Counted from the stretch's first letter, positions 10,855-24,111 are shown. The stretch: 64,000 bases of DNA from Scalesia atractyloides (GCA_947069175.1 CAMTDV010000027.1:38825369-38889368); one strand, 5' to 3'. Numbers and translations: made by a program. Notes: generated by a model not told the origin, from the letters alone.

Positions 10855-12563
10855 AAAACAATTATGGAAAAATAACTACTTAATAAGTCCATTACTTTAA
10901 CCTTCTTGATTACTACACTTTTTAAGATGCTTACATCTTAAATTCATACAAGATCATCCAACTTTTATAATTTACTTAAACATAAATAACATTATCATAC
11001 TAACTAATAATCATATAAACACATGAACAACATAATACAAATCAAATTTAGTGTGTTTATTATGGTGTGAGTTATGGTTTTTAGTTTATCTTTTCCTCAT
11101 TTTCAAGAAGATCAACTTGTACATCATTAATCTAGACATAAAAATAAGCTAGATTGTGAAAGAGTTTGCCTTAGAATGGGTGCACAAGTTAGATGATGAT
11201 TTAAGAAGAAAATTAAGCTCCAAAATGCCTCCAATAGTCCTCCACCCTTCCTAGCTTCTTGAATGACCTTAAAAGGGTTTTAAAGTGGATGAAATGTGGT
11301 GTTTTATGGTGGCTAAGTGGTGATTGTATGGTGGTGGTGGTAGCCGTGAGTTTGAAAAGAAGAAATGGTTGCAACTTTTTCTTAAGTGTAAAATGATGAA
11401 GATATGTGAAGTGATGTTAGTATATATTCACCATCCTTCCAATATCATCACATCTCTACACACCATACTTCAAATCCACCATTTTCAACAAGATTCAAGT
11501 GGGTGTGGGACTCACTAGAAACCATCAAAACGAGGGGGGTTAATCTTGCATTCTTAGGATATAATTAGGGTTTAGGTTGCTATTACATGGTAATTAATCC
11601 ATTTGGTCATCTAATATAAGTTTCGGATGACGGAATTGTCGTTAGATCGTTCATCGACGCAATAATTGCTAACAAACGAACTTATTTATTTAGTACCGAA
11701 AGCTTTTGTTTTCGACCACCACAACTGTCATGGTGTCTACTTATTTCATTTCCGACCTAAAAATATGCATAACTAGTTCGCTAGACGAGTACGATGAGTT
11801 AGGATGGCCAAAATGCCCTTGGTTCGATTGTTCGCTCGATATCGGCACTTTATATCACGTCGTCGAACTTTTCCGAAAGTTGTGTTTCCGTGGCCTCAAT
11901 ATAGTTGAATGGCTTCCGAGTTCTAAATGAGGCTTAACTAGTTCGCTGGATGCATGAATGAGGCAATCGGCCACTAAAATGTTCGTCGTTTCCGGTCGCA
12001 TTGTGCACTCTTTGTCGAATGACTGGAAACGATGTCTGTTGTGCATTCTTGCTATTCTCACATTGTTTTAGTATGATTAACACTGTTTTATTATTATTCT
12101 GATATCCAGAATCCACCGAATTAGGATTGCGGACAAACTGACATTTGTGGCCTTTTTGGTCGAAACGGACAATTTTGCAATTTAGGCGTTGTACCAGAAA
12201 GTTATGTATTATTGTAATGGTTGATCTCATATAAGTGTTTTCATTTATATATGGACTCATGTGTGACATTAACATGTCGTTGATCCTTATTCTGATCCGT
12301 TTTAGTGGACTTACCGACACAGTTAGTGTCACCACAATTAGTGCGCCCAACACTTTCTACCAACACTTTTAGGGCATTTTTTAGGTTTGTTCCGCGTCGA
12401 AACGGAAACCAGTATATGTTATGACCAGATTTAATTGCCCTAATCCTTAGAATATGACGTACGCCTCAGTTACAAAATTAAACTACCATAATATGCATGA
12501 GATCATAAAATAAAATTAGTAATTAAATTGTACGGAATTACCGGTTATTTGCCATTTGTCACA
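10855..12563 (-). repeat. decayed long-LTR remnant, Tekay-like
   Basis: The right end 'ggttatttgccatttgtcaca' type sequence, ending TGTCACA, resembles the LTR ends at 15149, 23473 and 34318. A segment near 11220-11350 (agctcc...tccaccc...ttcctagcttcttgaatg) resembles the leader region of the better Tekay LTRs near 22260 and 33080. The left end lacks the TGTCACACCC start, so it is truncated. No frame in it is convincing, including a 139-residue one at 11934-12353 (-). Confidence 0.45.
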
Positions 12564-13640
12564 TGTATCACAACCTACAAACGCGTTAGATTTTGTTAGA
12601 CCATTCGGTCTTTGTAACGATTCATGTTCATGTTTCTTGACTTAAGTCTTTATTAAGACTTGTTCAGAGTTATGTTCCGCTTGGATGTATTTTCTATGTA
12701 TGATGTCAATAGATATATTTCATCAAATATATATGTATCCTTGCATCTCATCTGTTGCATGTACGGGCCTAGCCCTCTAGTCTCCGTACCTCGCACAAGT
12801 AAGATGTATGTGTCTCATGACTTCTCATAGTCGGGTTCCACCCGTTTGCCTGACGATATCATCGTCAGACTTGTTGCATATATAATTCTTTTTAATTATA
12901 TATAATTCCAAGTTCGATGCGTTAGTTAAAATATCACATTTAACTTGTATGCATTATATTATTTATCATTTAAATTACGGTGTGTTTGATAAAAAATCTA
13001 TTTTTAACATGTATTGATATATAATTATCCATGTGCATGGGTTTATGGTATACATGACCAAGTGTATTATTTGTTAAGTATTATACATGTGCATCTTCCC
13101 AGGTATAAATATACTTGTATTGTGAGTCTTTGTGTATTTAAAGTCGCATTCTCATGGCTATGTATAATGTTTGTCTAATGGTATTATCACCAAGTGTTAG
13201 TGGTACATGTTGGCATTTATTTGTATGTATAGGAATACATATATTCTTGTATTCCATACTCACAATTTGTATATTCTTAAAATATATAATTTTAAGATAT
13301 GACCAAATTAGTAGATCTATATTATGCATGGTAAGTGTATGTATCTTAAAAATAGTATATTTTAAGGATTAGTTCTAAAAAAAATATATTTTTAGTTTCC
13401 ACCAAAACAGTATACTCTCAAGACGTTTACGTAATATATATATATTTAGATAGTTCAAAAATAATATATTTTTAGGATTGACAAAATATCATATATTTTA
13501 TATACTAGTAAAATATATATTTTGTCACTTGTTCGGTTTTGAAAGTAATATTTACCAAGATTCGATATATTATATATTTTTAGTCCAAAATCCTTATATA
13601 GTCCAATTGTCCGATATGTCCATATTTTTGTCTCCAAGGT

Positions 13641-13706
<66 letters not shown>

Positions 13707-15149
13707 AATTCTTTGTTTGCCAATTTTTATTGTATTTGTTTGTGTGTATACTTTAAAGTCCCTAATTTTATATATAACTAATACAAATAATATACACACA
13801 TGATTTTTATGATCCTTAAATATGTAGTTTTCAAAAATAGATATTTATATCTACCATTATTTTTAGATAAACCATGACTTCTTTGTTTTACATTTTTACC
13901 AAAATATGAGGATTTTTATATTTATTACTTTTAAACAAGTTAACTTATGAGAACCTTGTTAAAATATATTTTACTAAGTGTTTAAATTTTATAAAAATTT
14001 TGCCATAGTTTCCCCGAGATTTAGGAGGTTTTCCATGTTTTAAAACATGTGTTTAAGCTTCCAAAACTCATCAATTTATTCACAACAATTTCCACAAGTA
14101 TATATATGCATTTAGATGCACTTTTCATGTTATGATGTACTTAAAAGTTAACCAAATCATGTAGTGTTTTAACATTGTGTTTAACATGTTCATCCATCTT
14201 TAAAAATGGGTTTTGTTTCTAATATTTACTAACTTTGTTAGAAAACATTTTAACAACTTGTTCATACAACATCTTAAGAGCATTACAACTCATTTTAACA
14301 ACTTTAAATAGTTGATTCATCATGTGTAACAAGTTTATCAACACTTTGATCATGGATCTTGTAAGATCCATGTGTATACTTGTTAGATCTATACCTCTAG
14401 CACGTATACATATGATGGATATCATCCATGGCACAAAATAAACAACTACATCTTCATTACAACTTTAAGATATGTGTTATTTTCTTTAGGTTAAGTTACT
14501 AGTTCATATGTTCATCTTATAAAGGTGAAGCTTTTAAATGATTTAACTTATACATTAACAATATACTAGTAAGAAGATATAAAATGGAAGATTAGGAGGC
14601 TCACTACTAGCTCTTGTGGCTAGGGAATTGGCAAGATGAACAAGGTGATGAGATGAAGCAAAGATGGTGGATAATAGCTCCGTATAGTAGTCCTTGGACT
14701 TCCAATGCTTGACACCTTCTTGATTAACCTTGAATTTTTCATAATCTAGTGGATATGAAATTTTGCTGAATTATGTTGAATTGTCAATTAGTGCGTATTT
14801 CTAACAGTTTTCAGTGTATGTATTGTTTCTGGAAAGTGTTAGATAAATCCTTGTTTTCCTCACATGGGATTTAATTTATGTTGGACACCCATCTAAGCCC
14901 TATCTGTTGTTTAGCTGCGTACTAAAGTTGTGCTGATATAGCTAGTCTACTAGTTGTTCTGATGCATTGTTTTAAATGGTTTTTGAATTGTAATCACTAA
15001 ACGAATAATATGCATCGTGTAATGTATCGAGTGAGTTTTCTAGGTGTATACCATGAAATCATGTAGTTCAGACATTCAAAACACATAATTGCATAATGCA
15101 ATTTACTAATTAGATGTACGGAAATTACACGAAAATGACTGTTGTCACA
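12564..15149 (-). repeat. 3' LTR of Element 1 (distal end missing, internal deletion)
   Basis: From 'caacctacaaacgcg' (about 12569) it aligns with the Element 2 LTR from its base ~826 onward, so the first ~0.8 kb is absent and the 10855-12563 remnant abuts instead. It ends TGTCACA just before a CT-rich complement of the PPT. Compared with 50390-51240, about 0.8 kb is deleted near 14730-14760, which removes the presumed promoter region. A long AT microsatellite lies within it. Confidence 0.7.
13645..13702. repeat. (AT)n microsatellite, about 58 bp
   Basis: Uninterrupted AT dinucleotides. The Ile-Tyr frames it yields on both strands are artefacts. Confidence 0.95.
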
Positions 15150-16084
15150 TACTCCCCCGTTAAAAAGAATTTTATCCCGAAATTCAAGTTGAGTTATCCA
15201 TTATAGGCGTCTTCTCAAACAGGTGAGGGTATTTGGCCTTGATTTGATCTTCACGCTTTAAAGTATACTCGGGTCCACGTGGTGAGTTCCAACGGACTTT
15301 GACTAACTTGATACGGCTTCTCCTAGTTTTCTAGACCTTCCGGTCAATAAGTTCAACGGGTTCTTCAGTAAATTGGAGCTTATCGTCTATATGAATCTCT
15401 TCTTTAGGGATGATAACTGTTTTTTTGAGTTGGACTCTTCTTGAGACAGTGTATGTATTGTTTCTGGAAAGTGTTAGATAAATCCTTGTTTTCCTCACAT
15501 GGGATTTAATTTATATTGGACACCCATCTAAGCACTAAATTTGTTGTTTAGCTGCGTACTAAAGTTGTGCTGATATAGCTAGTCTACTAGTTGTTCTGAT
15601 GCATTGTTTTAGATGGTTTTTGAATTGTAATCACTAAACGAATAATATGCATCGTGTAATGTATCAAGTGAGTTTTCTAGGTGTGTACCATGAAATCATG
15701 TAGTTCAGACGTTCAAAACACATAATTGCATAATGCAATTTACTAATTAGATGTACGAAAATTACACGAAAATGACTGTTGTCACATACTCCCCCCGTTA
15801 AAAAGAATTTTATCCCGAAAGTCAAGTTGAGTTATATATTGTAGGCGTCTTCTCAAACAGGTGAGGGTATTTCGCCTTGATTTGATCTTTATGCTTTAAA
15901 GTATACTCGGGTCCATGTGGTGAGTTCCAACGGACTTTGACTAACTTGATACGGCTTCTCCTAGTTTTCTGGACCTTCCGGTCCTTAAGTTCAACGGGTT
16001 TTTCAGTAAATTGGAGCTTATCGTCTATATGAATCTCTTCTTTAGGGATGATAACAGTTTTTTTGAGTTGGACTCTTCTTGAGA
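14812..16084 (-). repeat. 635-bp tandem duplication across the LTR/internal junction of Element 1
   Basis: 14812-15446 and 15447-16084 are direct repeats differing at only a few per cent of positions. Each copy contains the last ~340 bp of the LTR, the TGTCACA end (15149 and 15786), the PPT complement and the chromodomain end of pol. The junction reads 'cttcttgaga' followed by 'cagtgtatg'. The second copy is the one continuous with the rest of pol. Confidence 0.95.
15150..15162 (-). other. polypurine tract of Element 1 (outer copy)
   Basis: On the - strand AACGGGGGAGTA directly precedes the LTR start TGTGACA. A second copy lies at 15787-15800 because of the tandem duplication. Confidence 0.7.
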
Positions 16085-16600
16085 TTTAACTCATGGAATG
16101 TGTCATGTACACTACTAAGTTCATCCGGTATTTTCAACTTGTAGGCAATGGTACCAACCTTTGCCAGAATTTCAAATGGTCCGATGTCTGCGGGTTATCT
16201 TTCCACGCTTACCAAATCTGGCTACGCCATTCCAAGGTGAGACTTTCAACAAAACCTTGTCTTCAACCTCGAAGGATAATGGTTTTCTTCTCTTGTCTGC
16301 GTAGCTCTTTTTTCGATCACGAGCCGCCTTCATACGATCTCAGATTTGAAAAATATTGTCAGTAGTCTCTTGAACTAGTTCAGGACCAATCAATTGTTTA
16401 TCACCAACTTCCCCCAACGTAGCAGAGATCGACATTTTCGACCATAAAGAGCTTCAAACGGTGTGGCTTGTATACTTGTGTGATAGCTATTGTTATAGGA
16501 GAACTCCACCAAGGGTAGGTGCGTATCCCAATTGCTACCTAGATCCATCATACACGCACGAAGCATGTCTTCAAGCGTTTGAATGGTCCGTTCGCTCTAG
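15790..16600 (-). pseudogene. Element 1 integrase C-terminus and chromodomain-like end
   Basis: Reading leftwards, the frame gives SERTIQTLEDMLRAC-type sequence carrying the third catalytic acid of integrase. Then come fragments of the integrase C-terminal region (KRATQTREENHYP), with several stops and shifts. The chromodomain-like end includes SRIKLVKVRWN and SPHGPEYTLKHKDQIKAKYP. In related elements the residue after YT is Trp; here it is Leu. This C-terminal module is typical of Tekay/Del chromoviruses, where it is thought to guide integration into heterochromatin (family knowledge). Part of it is repeated at 15160-15446. Confidence 0.65.
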
Positions 16601-17130
16601 CCGTCAGTTTGTGGATGGAAGGTAGTGCTTAGATCTAGTCGAGATCCAAAGGCCTTTTGAAAAGATTGCAAAATTCTTGACACAAAACAACCGTCTCGGT
16701 TCGAGATGATAGAAATAGGCACTCCATGATGAGTCACTCTTTCTCTATGATAAAGTTCGGCTAACTTCTTTGTGATGTCTTTTTCGTGAATTGGCAGAAA
16801 ATGTGCGAACTTTGTCAATCTATCCACTATTACCCAAATCATGTTGTGACCTCTTGAGGTCCTGGGTAACTTTGTGATAAAGTCCATGGATATTTGTTCC
16901 CATTTCTATACTCGACCTTAACTTTGGCGCAAGTTAAGCATTCACCGACATAAGTCGCGACGTCGCTCTTGAGGTTAGGCCACCAATAATATTCTTTCAA
17001 ATCTTGGTACATTTTGTCCCATTCAAGATGGATCGAGTACTTAGACTTGTATGCTTCGTCCAACACTACTACCCGAAGGCCGCCAAACAGTGGAACACGA
17101 ATTCATCCAAAAGGTATAAAGTTCCATCTT
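16597..17130 (-). pseudogene. Element 1 integrase zinc-binding and core regions
   Basis: 16839-17066 encodes the HHCC-type region: SKYSIHLEWDKMYQDLKEYY, then WWPNLKSDVATYV and CLTCAK, with both Cys kept. The usual HPG is altered to HLE. 16597-16887 in another frame encodes MDFITKLPRTSRGH (first catalytic Asp) and VPISIISNRDGCF (second Asp region), ending TTFHPQTDG before a stop. The two pieces overlap in different frames, so at least one indel separates them; about 30 codons that precede MDF in Element 2 are missing. Integrase would insert the element DNA in the nucleus; this copy cannot. Confidence 0.75.
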
Positions 17131-18480
17131 CCTTTAGCAATAATTGTTTCTCCATACTTCCACCTCTAGTTGCGCGTCATGAATTTGAGTAGTAAGGTTC
17201 GTTTGAATTGTCATCTCTAGTGCTTGAACCCTTAAGGTTTTAATATGCTCCTTGCGGCTCAAGGCATAGTTGTTCAATAATTCAACCCAACGTCGTTGAC
17301 ACATATTTAATTTTGTCTGATTAAATATATGTTGAAGACTTTTGTTATCCGTGAATATAGTACATTGAGTACCATATAAGTAATGTGCCCATATCTTCAA
17401 AGCGAATACCACCGCACCTAACTCAAGGTATTGCGTGGTGTAGTTCTTCTCATGTACCTTTAGTTGGCGTGATGCGTACGCAAATGACTTTCTCCCGTTG
17501 CATAAACACGTAACCTAAACCTTGATGCAAAGCTATACGTATATCATGAAGTCATGGTACCTTCAGGGAGTGATAGAATGGGTGCATCACATAATTTATC
17601 CTTTAGAAATTGGAATGCTTCTTCTTGTTTTTCTCCCCAATCGAACTTCTTGTCTTTTTACGTGAGGGAGGTTAGCGGTTGAGCAACTTTGGAAACGTTC
17701 TCGATAAATCTCCGGTAATAGCCCGCTAATCCCAAAAATTGTCGAATCTTAGTGGGTGTCTTAGGCGCTTCCCAGTTCTTACTTGTTTCAATCTTCTACA
17801 GGTCTACATGAATACCTTTCTCGTTTACTACATGCCCGAGAAATGGTTGTCAAATGTTGCTCGTGCTCGTCTTCGATCGTGAATATATTAATGTATCATC
17901 GTTAAATACTATCATGAATTTGTCGAGATACGGTTGCACCCGCGATTTATTGAATCCATAAAAACTGCTGATGCGTTTGTTAAGCTAAAAGGCATAAAAG
18001 AAACTCGTAATGACCATAACGAGTCCTAAACACTGTCTTTGGTATACTATCTTCTTGTATCCGCAACTGGTGATATCCAGACCTTAAGTCTATCTTGGAG
18101 TAGAAACTCGATCCTTACAATTGGTCGAACAAGTCATCAATCCTCGGTAGTGGGTACCGATTCTTGATAGTGAGCTTATTCAACTCTGGATAATCTATAC
18201 ACATTCTGAACGTTCTGTCCTTTTTTTTAACAAATATAACTCGAGCTCTCCAAGGTGAAAAGCTTCGTCGAAAGAATCCCTTATCCAACAAATCTTGAAG
18301 TTGTGTGGATAACTCCTGCATCTCTAAAGGTGCTAAACGATATCGAGACTTGGCTACGGGTGTAGCTCCTGGTACCAAGTCGATGTGAAACTCGACTTGT
18401 TAATGTGTTGGTAATCCCGGCAAGTCCTCAGGGAAGACTTCAGGGAATTCCTTCACCACAGGAATATCTTCAAGCTTAGG
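17131..18480 (-). pseudogene. Element 1 reverse transcriptase and RNase H
   Basis: 18115-18378 encodes the RT N-terminal part (KSRYRLAPLEMQELSTQLQ, then FRMCIDYPELNKLTIKNRYP). Further left, in shifted frames, are GYHQL-RIQE and GHYEFL. The catalytic box now reads VFNDDTLIYS; both Asp remain, but the Ile before them is Asn. 17134-17412 encodes RNase H parts (LYGTQCTIFTDNKSLQHIF, RQRRWVELLN) and lacks the usual ADALSR segment. Comparison with Element 2 shows several deletions and frameshifts, so the enzyme is dead. Neighbouring integrase and protease pieces are in the normal Ty3/gypsy order. Confidence 0.75.
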
Positions 18481-19239
18481 CTCCTCGGCCTTCTTGTCAA
18501 CCACGTGTGCTAGGAAAGCAACACAACCTTTCTATAAGCACTTTTGAGCTTTCATGCAATTAAAAATCCGCAAGGGTGTGTCACGCTTCTCTCCATGGAT
18601 AACAATGGTCTCCTGATTCGGTAGTGGTATGCGGATAATCTTCTCATGACACGACTTCTGCTCGATTATCGGATAGCCAATTAATTCCGACAACTATGTC
18701 GAAGCTACCGAACTGAATGGGTAAGAGATCGATGTTGAACTTTTGTTGGCCCAACTCCAAAGAACATCCTTTAATGATTTCCTTGGACTGAACTATTTAC
18801 GGTTTGCCAACTCTATAGAATAGGGAACATCTAGCTTACTTGATTCTACACCAAGTATATTTTTAAATTCCATGGAAATAAAGCTAAAATCGGCATCAGT
18901 TTCAAATAATACGGATGCGAAATGATTGTTGATAGGAAACATACGAGTGACCACATTAGGTTCTCGATGCGCATCCTTTGCTCCGTCACAAAAGCTCTCC
19001 CGCGATCTTGATTTCCCTTAGGACCTTGCCACACTTATCACACTTGGGAGTCCGGCAAGCACTTGTATGGTGATACATACATTTGGCGCACTTAGGATAG
19101 GGACCTTCATACTTCTTGGGACCAGTGTTGGTTGTAGCTACAAATACTCTTTCTTCCCTAGGGTGATTAGCCACTCTCCTTTTTTTACCACTGTTGTTAA
19201 AATGGTTGGCGTGATTGTTGTTGTTGTTGTTGTAGTTGT
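18481..19239 (-). pseudogene. Element 1 Gag C-terminus (zinc-binding) and protease
   Basis: 18986-19243 encodes an Asn run, GKKRRVANHPREERVF, and a Cys/His cluster CAKCMYHHTSACRTPKCDKC. It then runs directly into the protease leader GNQDRGRAFV, skipping the classical knuckle that Element 2 has here, so a deletion of about 120 bp removed it. The protease region has FETDADFSFIS where an active copy would have D-S-G-A-D, so the catalytic triad is lost. The gag frame is cut at 19239 by Element 2 and resumes at 34324. Confidence 0.7.
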
Positions 19240-19244
19240 TCACT
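19240..19244. repeat. target site duplication TCACT, left copy (Element 2)
   Basis: TCACT abuts the Element 2 LTR and recurs exactly at 34319-34323. Removing the element and one copy joins the Gag frame of Element 1. Confidence 0.9.
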
Positions 19245-22200
19245 TCTCACACCCGCTCATAAGCGAAAGCGCACGGTGTGATCTGATTGGTTCTCATTGC
19301 ACCCAACATAAGTGAACATACTATATGAACAAAACATTCCCCATATACCATTACGGAATTTGTTTCAAAACACAACATAGGTTAAGTATTCAATTTACAT
19401 ACCATGAAATGAGATTAAATTGTCAAGGTGTTACATAACCAAAATGCAAGTTTTTAAATACTAAGGTTTTGGGCAAACCCTTCAAAAGGTGGCATTGGAG
19501 ACTTGGTACTTGTTTCCATGACTGAACTCCTTGCAAAGATCCACTAATTACCTGAAATACATGTTAAGTTGAAAATCAACAAAAGTTGGCGAGTTCATGA
19601 GTTTTAACTGTATGGGTTGTATCCGTAAAAAGTAAGTAGTATTTTTGTATCACAAAAACCAGGTATGTAAAGCGTCAATGAAATCATGATCATTAATGTT
19701 TTGCATGGACATTAATATGTGTGACGACAAAGGAAGCATCCAAACCTAGACGATTTCTGTCAGTTAACCTCGACTGGGACAACAAATGCATTCTTCCGTG
19801 TTGGTCCATGACCAAGAGTGGGGCTCGCCAACACCCGCTAGACCTAACCTTTGTACTGTGGTCTTAAAAAAGATTAATGGTGCTTACAGCCAGCCTATAC
19901 GCACATGATCTAGTTATTTCAGTCCCTAGCTTATCATACCATAGACATGTATTTCACCCCCGATAGTTGTAAAACTGTAAAACATTTAAGATAAAAAGGG
20001 GGACATAAACTCACTGTTTTGCTTCCTGTTCTCACTAATTAACTCAAGTACCTTTCTTTGAATTCGTACCACAACCTACAAACACGTTAGGTTTAGTTAG
20101 ACACATTGGTCTTTGTAATCATTCATGTTCTTGTTTCTTGTCTTAATTATTTGTTAAGACTTGTTTAGTGTTTGGTTTTGTTTAGATATACATCTCGATG
20201 TATGACGCTAATAGATATACTTCATTAAGTATATGTGTATCCTTGCAACAAAGGTGTTGCTAGCACGGGCCCAGCCCGCTAGACTCCGTGCCTTGCACGA
20301 GTAAGGCGTATGTATTTCCATGATACCTCATAGACGGGTCCCACCTGTTTGCCTTGACGACTCCTTGGTCTTATATATATTCCATATATAATTCTTTTTA
20401 GTTATATATAATTACAAGTTCCATGTGTTAGTTAAAATATTATATTTTAACTTGTATTATTTGTATGCACCACTTTATATATTATTTGTTTACCATGGGT
20501 TTGTTAAAAATAATCTATTTTTGACGTGTCTTGATATATATAATTATTTCATTGGTATCATGGTTACATATCCATATTTTAATAATTGTCAAGTATTTTG
20601 CACGTGTATTCCCCCAAGTATAAGTATACTTGTGTTGTGTATTTGAGCATTTATATTCGTATTCTCATGGTTAAGTATAATACTTGTATAGGTATTCTTA
20701 ATAAATATTAATGGTATATATTGGCATGTAGTTGTACGTATAGGAATACGTATAATACTTGTATTTATTAACTCCTCACCTTTGTGTATTCTTAGATTAT
20801 ATCATTTTAAGATATATTTCAAGTAGTATATGTATTATTATGCTTGGTAAGTGTATATATCCAAATAATATATAATTTTGCGATTTGTTTTAGAAAAATA
20901 TATATTTAGTTTCCACCAAAATTGATATATTTTTAGGAGGTCTTTCAAATATATATTTTAATACACTTCGAAAATAACATGTTTTTAATATCGACGAAAT
21001 ACCATATAGCTTATATACTTGTAAAAATATATATTTTGTCACTTGTTCGGTTTTGAAAATATTACTTACCAAGCTTCAATATGTTATATATTTTTAGTCC
21101 ATAATTCATATCTACTCCAATCGTCCGAATATTCCATATTTTCTTTCCATGTATGGTTATGTATGTATTTTGTAATTCTTTGTTTGCCAATTATTATGTA
21201 TTTATTTGTATGATTTATTCTTTAAGTTCCTAACTATATACATATGCAATACAAACAATAAACACACAATTTGTGATTCTTATGATCACTAAATATATAT
21301 TTTTCCAAACATATATATTTAAACCCAGTTTTATCTTTAAAAAAATCATGTATTCTTGAACTTATATTTTATGTTTATGGTTTTTAAACAAGTTTAGTTG
21401 TAAGAACTTTAAAACCATATATTTTTTGAGGTGTTTAATTTTCATAAATATTTTGCCATAGTCGCCCCTATATTTAGGAGGTTCCCCATGTTTTTAAAGC
21501 ATGTGTTAAGCTTCAAAACTCATCAATTTACCCACCAATAACTTTAAGAATATTATTCTTTAAAACATATTTTATGCATCTTTTGATCATGATGAATCAT
21601 GAACTTTACTAAAACATGTAGTCTTTTATTTTATGACAAATTTCATACTTCTTCAAAAATGGGTTAGTTACTATTATTACTAATTGTTAAATCATTTTAA
21701 TCATGTTTATATATATTTTTAGGAAATACCATAAGTTACTTTAAACACATTTTTAAGTTCATCCATTTTGTTAAACATGTTTGTTATGACTTTTTAGGAA
21801 ATAATTTATGAACTTGTGTCCATCTATCTTTCAAGAAGTCTAAAATTTGTGTGTAACAACTTATACACTTTAACAACTTCAACTTTTAAGTTCATCCATT
21901 TTTATTAACATGTTCATCATGAATCTTTCAAGATCCTTGTGTTTACTTGTTAGATAATGTTTTTAATCATCATCTAACAAGTCCACATATAATGTTTATC
22001 ACCACTAGCTCAAACCACCAACTAACAACTTCCATAACACAACATAAGCAACTTGTTTCTTATAATTTTTAGCGTAGTTTGAAGTGTTCTTCATCTTTGT
22101 TTTGCATGAATCTTTAGGTGTTATGTTGTACTTATGTTATATACACTTTAACTAGATGAGAATTAAGATTCAAGGGAACTTACTACTAGCACAAGGCTAG

Positions 22201-23473
22201 GGAAGCAACACAAAAGAACAAGAAGATGAGGATGAAGAAAATAGGTGGTTAATAGCTCCTTGAAGAGGTCCTTCCACTTCCAAGTCTTGTCACCTTCCTA
22301 GTTATGCTTGAGACACCCTTGGATAACCTTAGATTGCCTAGAATTGGACTTGAAATGGAAGTGGTGGTGGAGTGAATGTGGCTGTAGGTAATGGGGGTTA
22401 GGGAAGAAGATGAGCTTCAAATATTTAGATAAGGTTAAGTGTAATTATTGTGGAGGTAAGGTCTTGCTTTATGTTCACTAACCAACACAAAATCCTTCAT
22501 GTAATAGCAACTATCCCCCAACATGTCTACGATTAGGAGACAAGAATGTGGGAGGCTTGTGGGCCCCACAAGTAGCTGTCCATATTGATGATGGTGTTAG
22601 TTAACTAGGTTAGTTTCCATAGTTAAGTAATTAGTTAGGTATTTTGGGATTATTTAGGGGTTTTTGATGATTTAGCGGTTTTTATGCATTTTAAGGTATA
22701 ACTTGCCATACACTAGCTTAATATTGTCAAATAATATTAACTAGTTTATATTTCATGCCTAGTTCGTAGTCAGTTGCTTAACGGGTGCTAGATTCGTTGA
22801 CGGGTTTTAAACAAAGGTTTAAGTAACTAGTAGGGATTTTAGGGATTTTCAATTAAGATAATGTGTTTAATGCTTTTAACTAGTTGTATGATATAAAAAT
22901 ATTGTTAAGTAATTCATATGATGTTTCAGATTGTGTCCGGGTGTTTGTTATGTTTCCGGTTCGTTAAAACGTTAACTTTCAAGACTCATGTGATATGATA
23001 TGTTTTTGTGCTAACATGATACTTTCAATATCTTTTAAGCAATGCATGATGTTTAACATTATTTATGCATATTACACAAGTTTGTATTTGCTGAATTGTT
23101 GTTTAGTGTATATTTCGGACAATTTCAGTGTGCGTATAATTTCCGAAAAGTGTTGTCATTAATCCTTGCTTTCCCACATGTGGTTTAATATAGAGTTTGC
23201 GTTGGACTCTCATCTAAGTCCTACATCTGTAGTTTAACTGCGTACTGATACTGTGCTGCTACAACTAGTCTAATACTTGTTTCCGACGCACTGTTCAAGC
23301 AGTTTTTAAATGGTAACCACCAAACAAATAATATGCATCATGTAATATATTCAGTATACTTTCTAGATTGATGCCATGCAATTCACACAGTTTAATTGTT
23401 CAAAACACATAATTATATCATATAATTAACTTGTTTAATTTACAGAATTATCCCAAAAGTGACAGTTGTCACA
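19245..23473 (-). repeat. 3' LTR of Element 2 (4,229 bp)
   Basis: On the + strand it starts TCTCACACCC (the expected TGTCACACCC with one change) and ends GTTGTCACA. It aligns along its length with 30138-34318, apart from indels of about 40 bp (after ~19465) and about 130 bp (near 21210-21350). Donor-like GTAAGT at 22183 and acceptor-like TTTCAG at 19552 (- strand) are discussed in the findings. Confidence 0.95.
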
Positions 23474-23490
23474 TACTCCCCCGTTAAAAG
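23474..23490 (-). other. polypurine tract of Element 2
   Basis: On the - strand AACGGGGGAGTA stands immediately before the LTR start TGTGACAACTG. Confidence 0.8.
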
Positions 23491-24111
23491 AATATCATAT
23501 AATTAACTTGTAGGAGTCTTCTCAAGCAGGTGAGAGTATTTGGCTTTGATTTGATCAACACGTTCCCTGGTTTAAGTATACTCGGGTCCGTGTCTTGAGT
23601 TCCAATGAACTTTGACTAATTTGATACGACTTCTCCTAGTTTTATGGACTTCCCAGTCCATAACCTCAGTAGGTTCTTTAGTAAATTGGTGCTTATCGTC
23701 TATATGAATTTCCTCGGCAGGGATGATAACGGTTTCTTGCGTTGGGCTCTTCTTGAGATTTGACACATGGAAAGTGTCATGTACACTACTAAGCTCATCA
23801 GGTAATTTCAACTTGTAGGCAAAGGTACCAACCTTTGCTAAAACTTCGAATGGTTTGATGTACCGCGGGTTAAGCTTCCCGCTCTTACCAAATCTGGCTA
23901 CGCCTTTCCAAGGCGAGACTTTCAACAAAACCTTGTCTCTAACCTTAAAAGATAATGGTTTTCTTCTCTTGTCCGCGTAACTCTTTTGCCGGTCACGAGC
24001 CGCTTTGATACGGTCTCGGATTTGGAATATCTTGTCGGTAGTCTCTTGGACTAATTCGGGACCAATTACTATTTGTCTCCAACTTCCGCCCAACATAGCA
24101 GAGAACGACAC
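23491..24111 (-). pseudogene. Element 2 integrase C-terminal region and chromodomain-like end
   Basis: The 179-residue frame starting upstream of GPELVQETTDKIFQIRDR carries the usual KSYADKRRKPLSF motif and the GPY/F-like region (VSPWKGVARFGKSGKLNPRY). VHDTFHVSNLKK follows, and the chromodomain-like tail EVMDWEVHKTRRSRIKLVK ends at HGPEYT before a stop. Active relatives continue with about 20 more residues, and remnants of these (KYSHLLEK-type) can be seen out to about 23500. The first ~20 residues of the frame are shifted relative to the expected WAEVGD sequence. The family (Tekay/Del chromovirus) is judged from this tail. Confidence 0.8.

Noticed and set aside
11934..12353. 139-residue frame on the - strand
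   Set aside because: Lies in a decayed LTR; no motif and no conservation in the other LTRs.
13455..13799. Ile-Tyr-rich frames on both strands
   Set aside because: Translation of an AT microsatellite.
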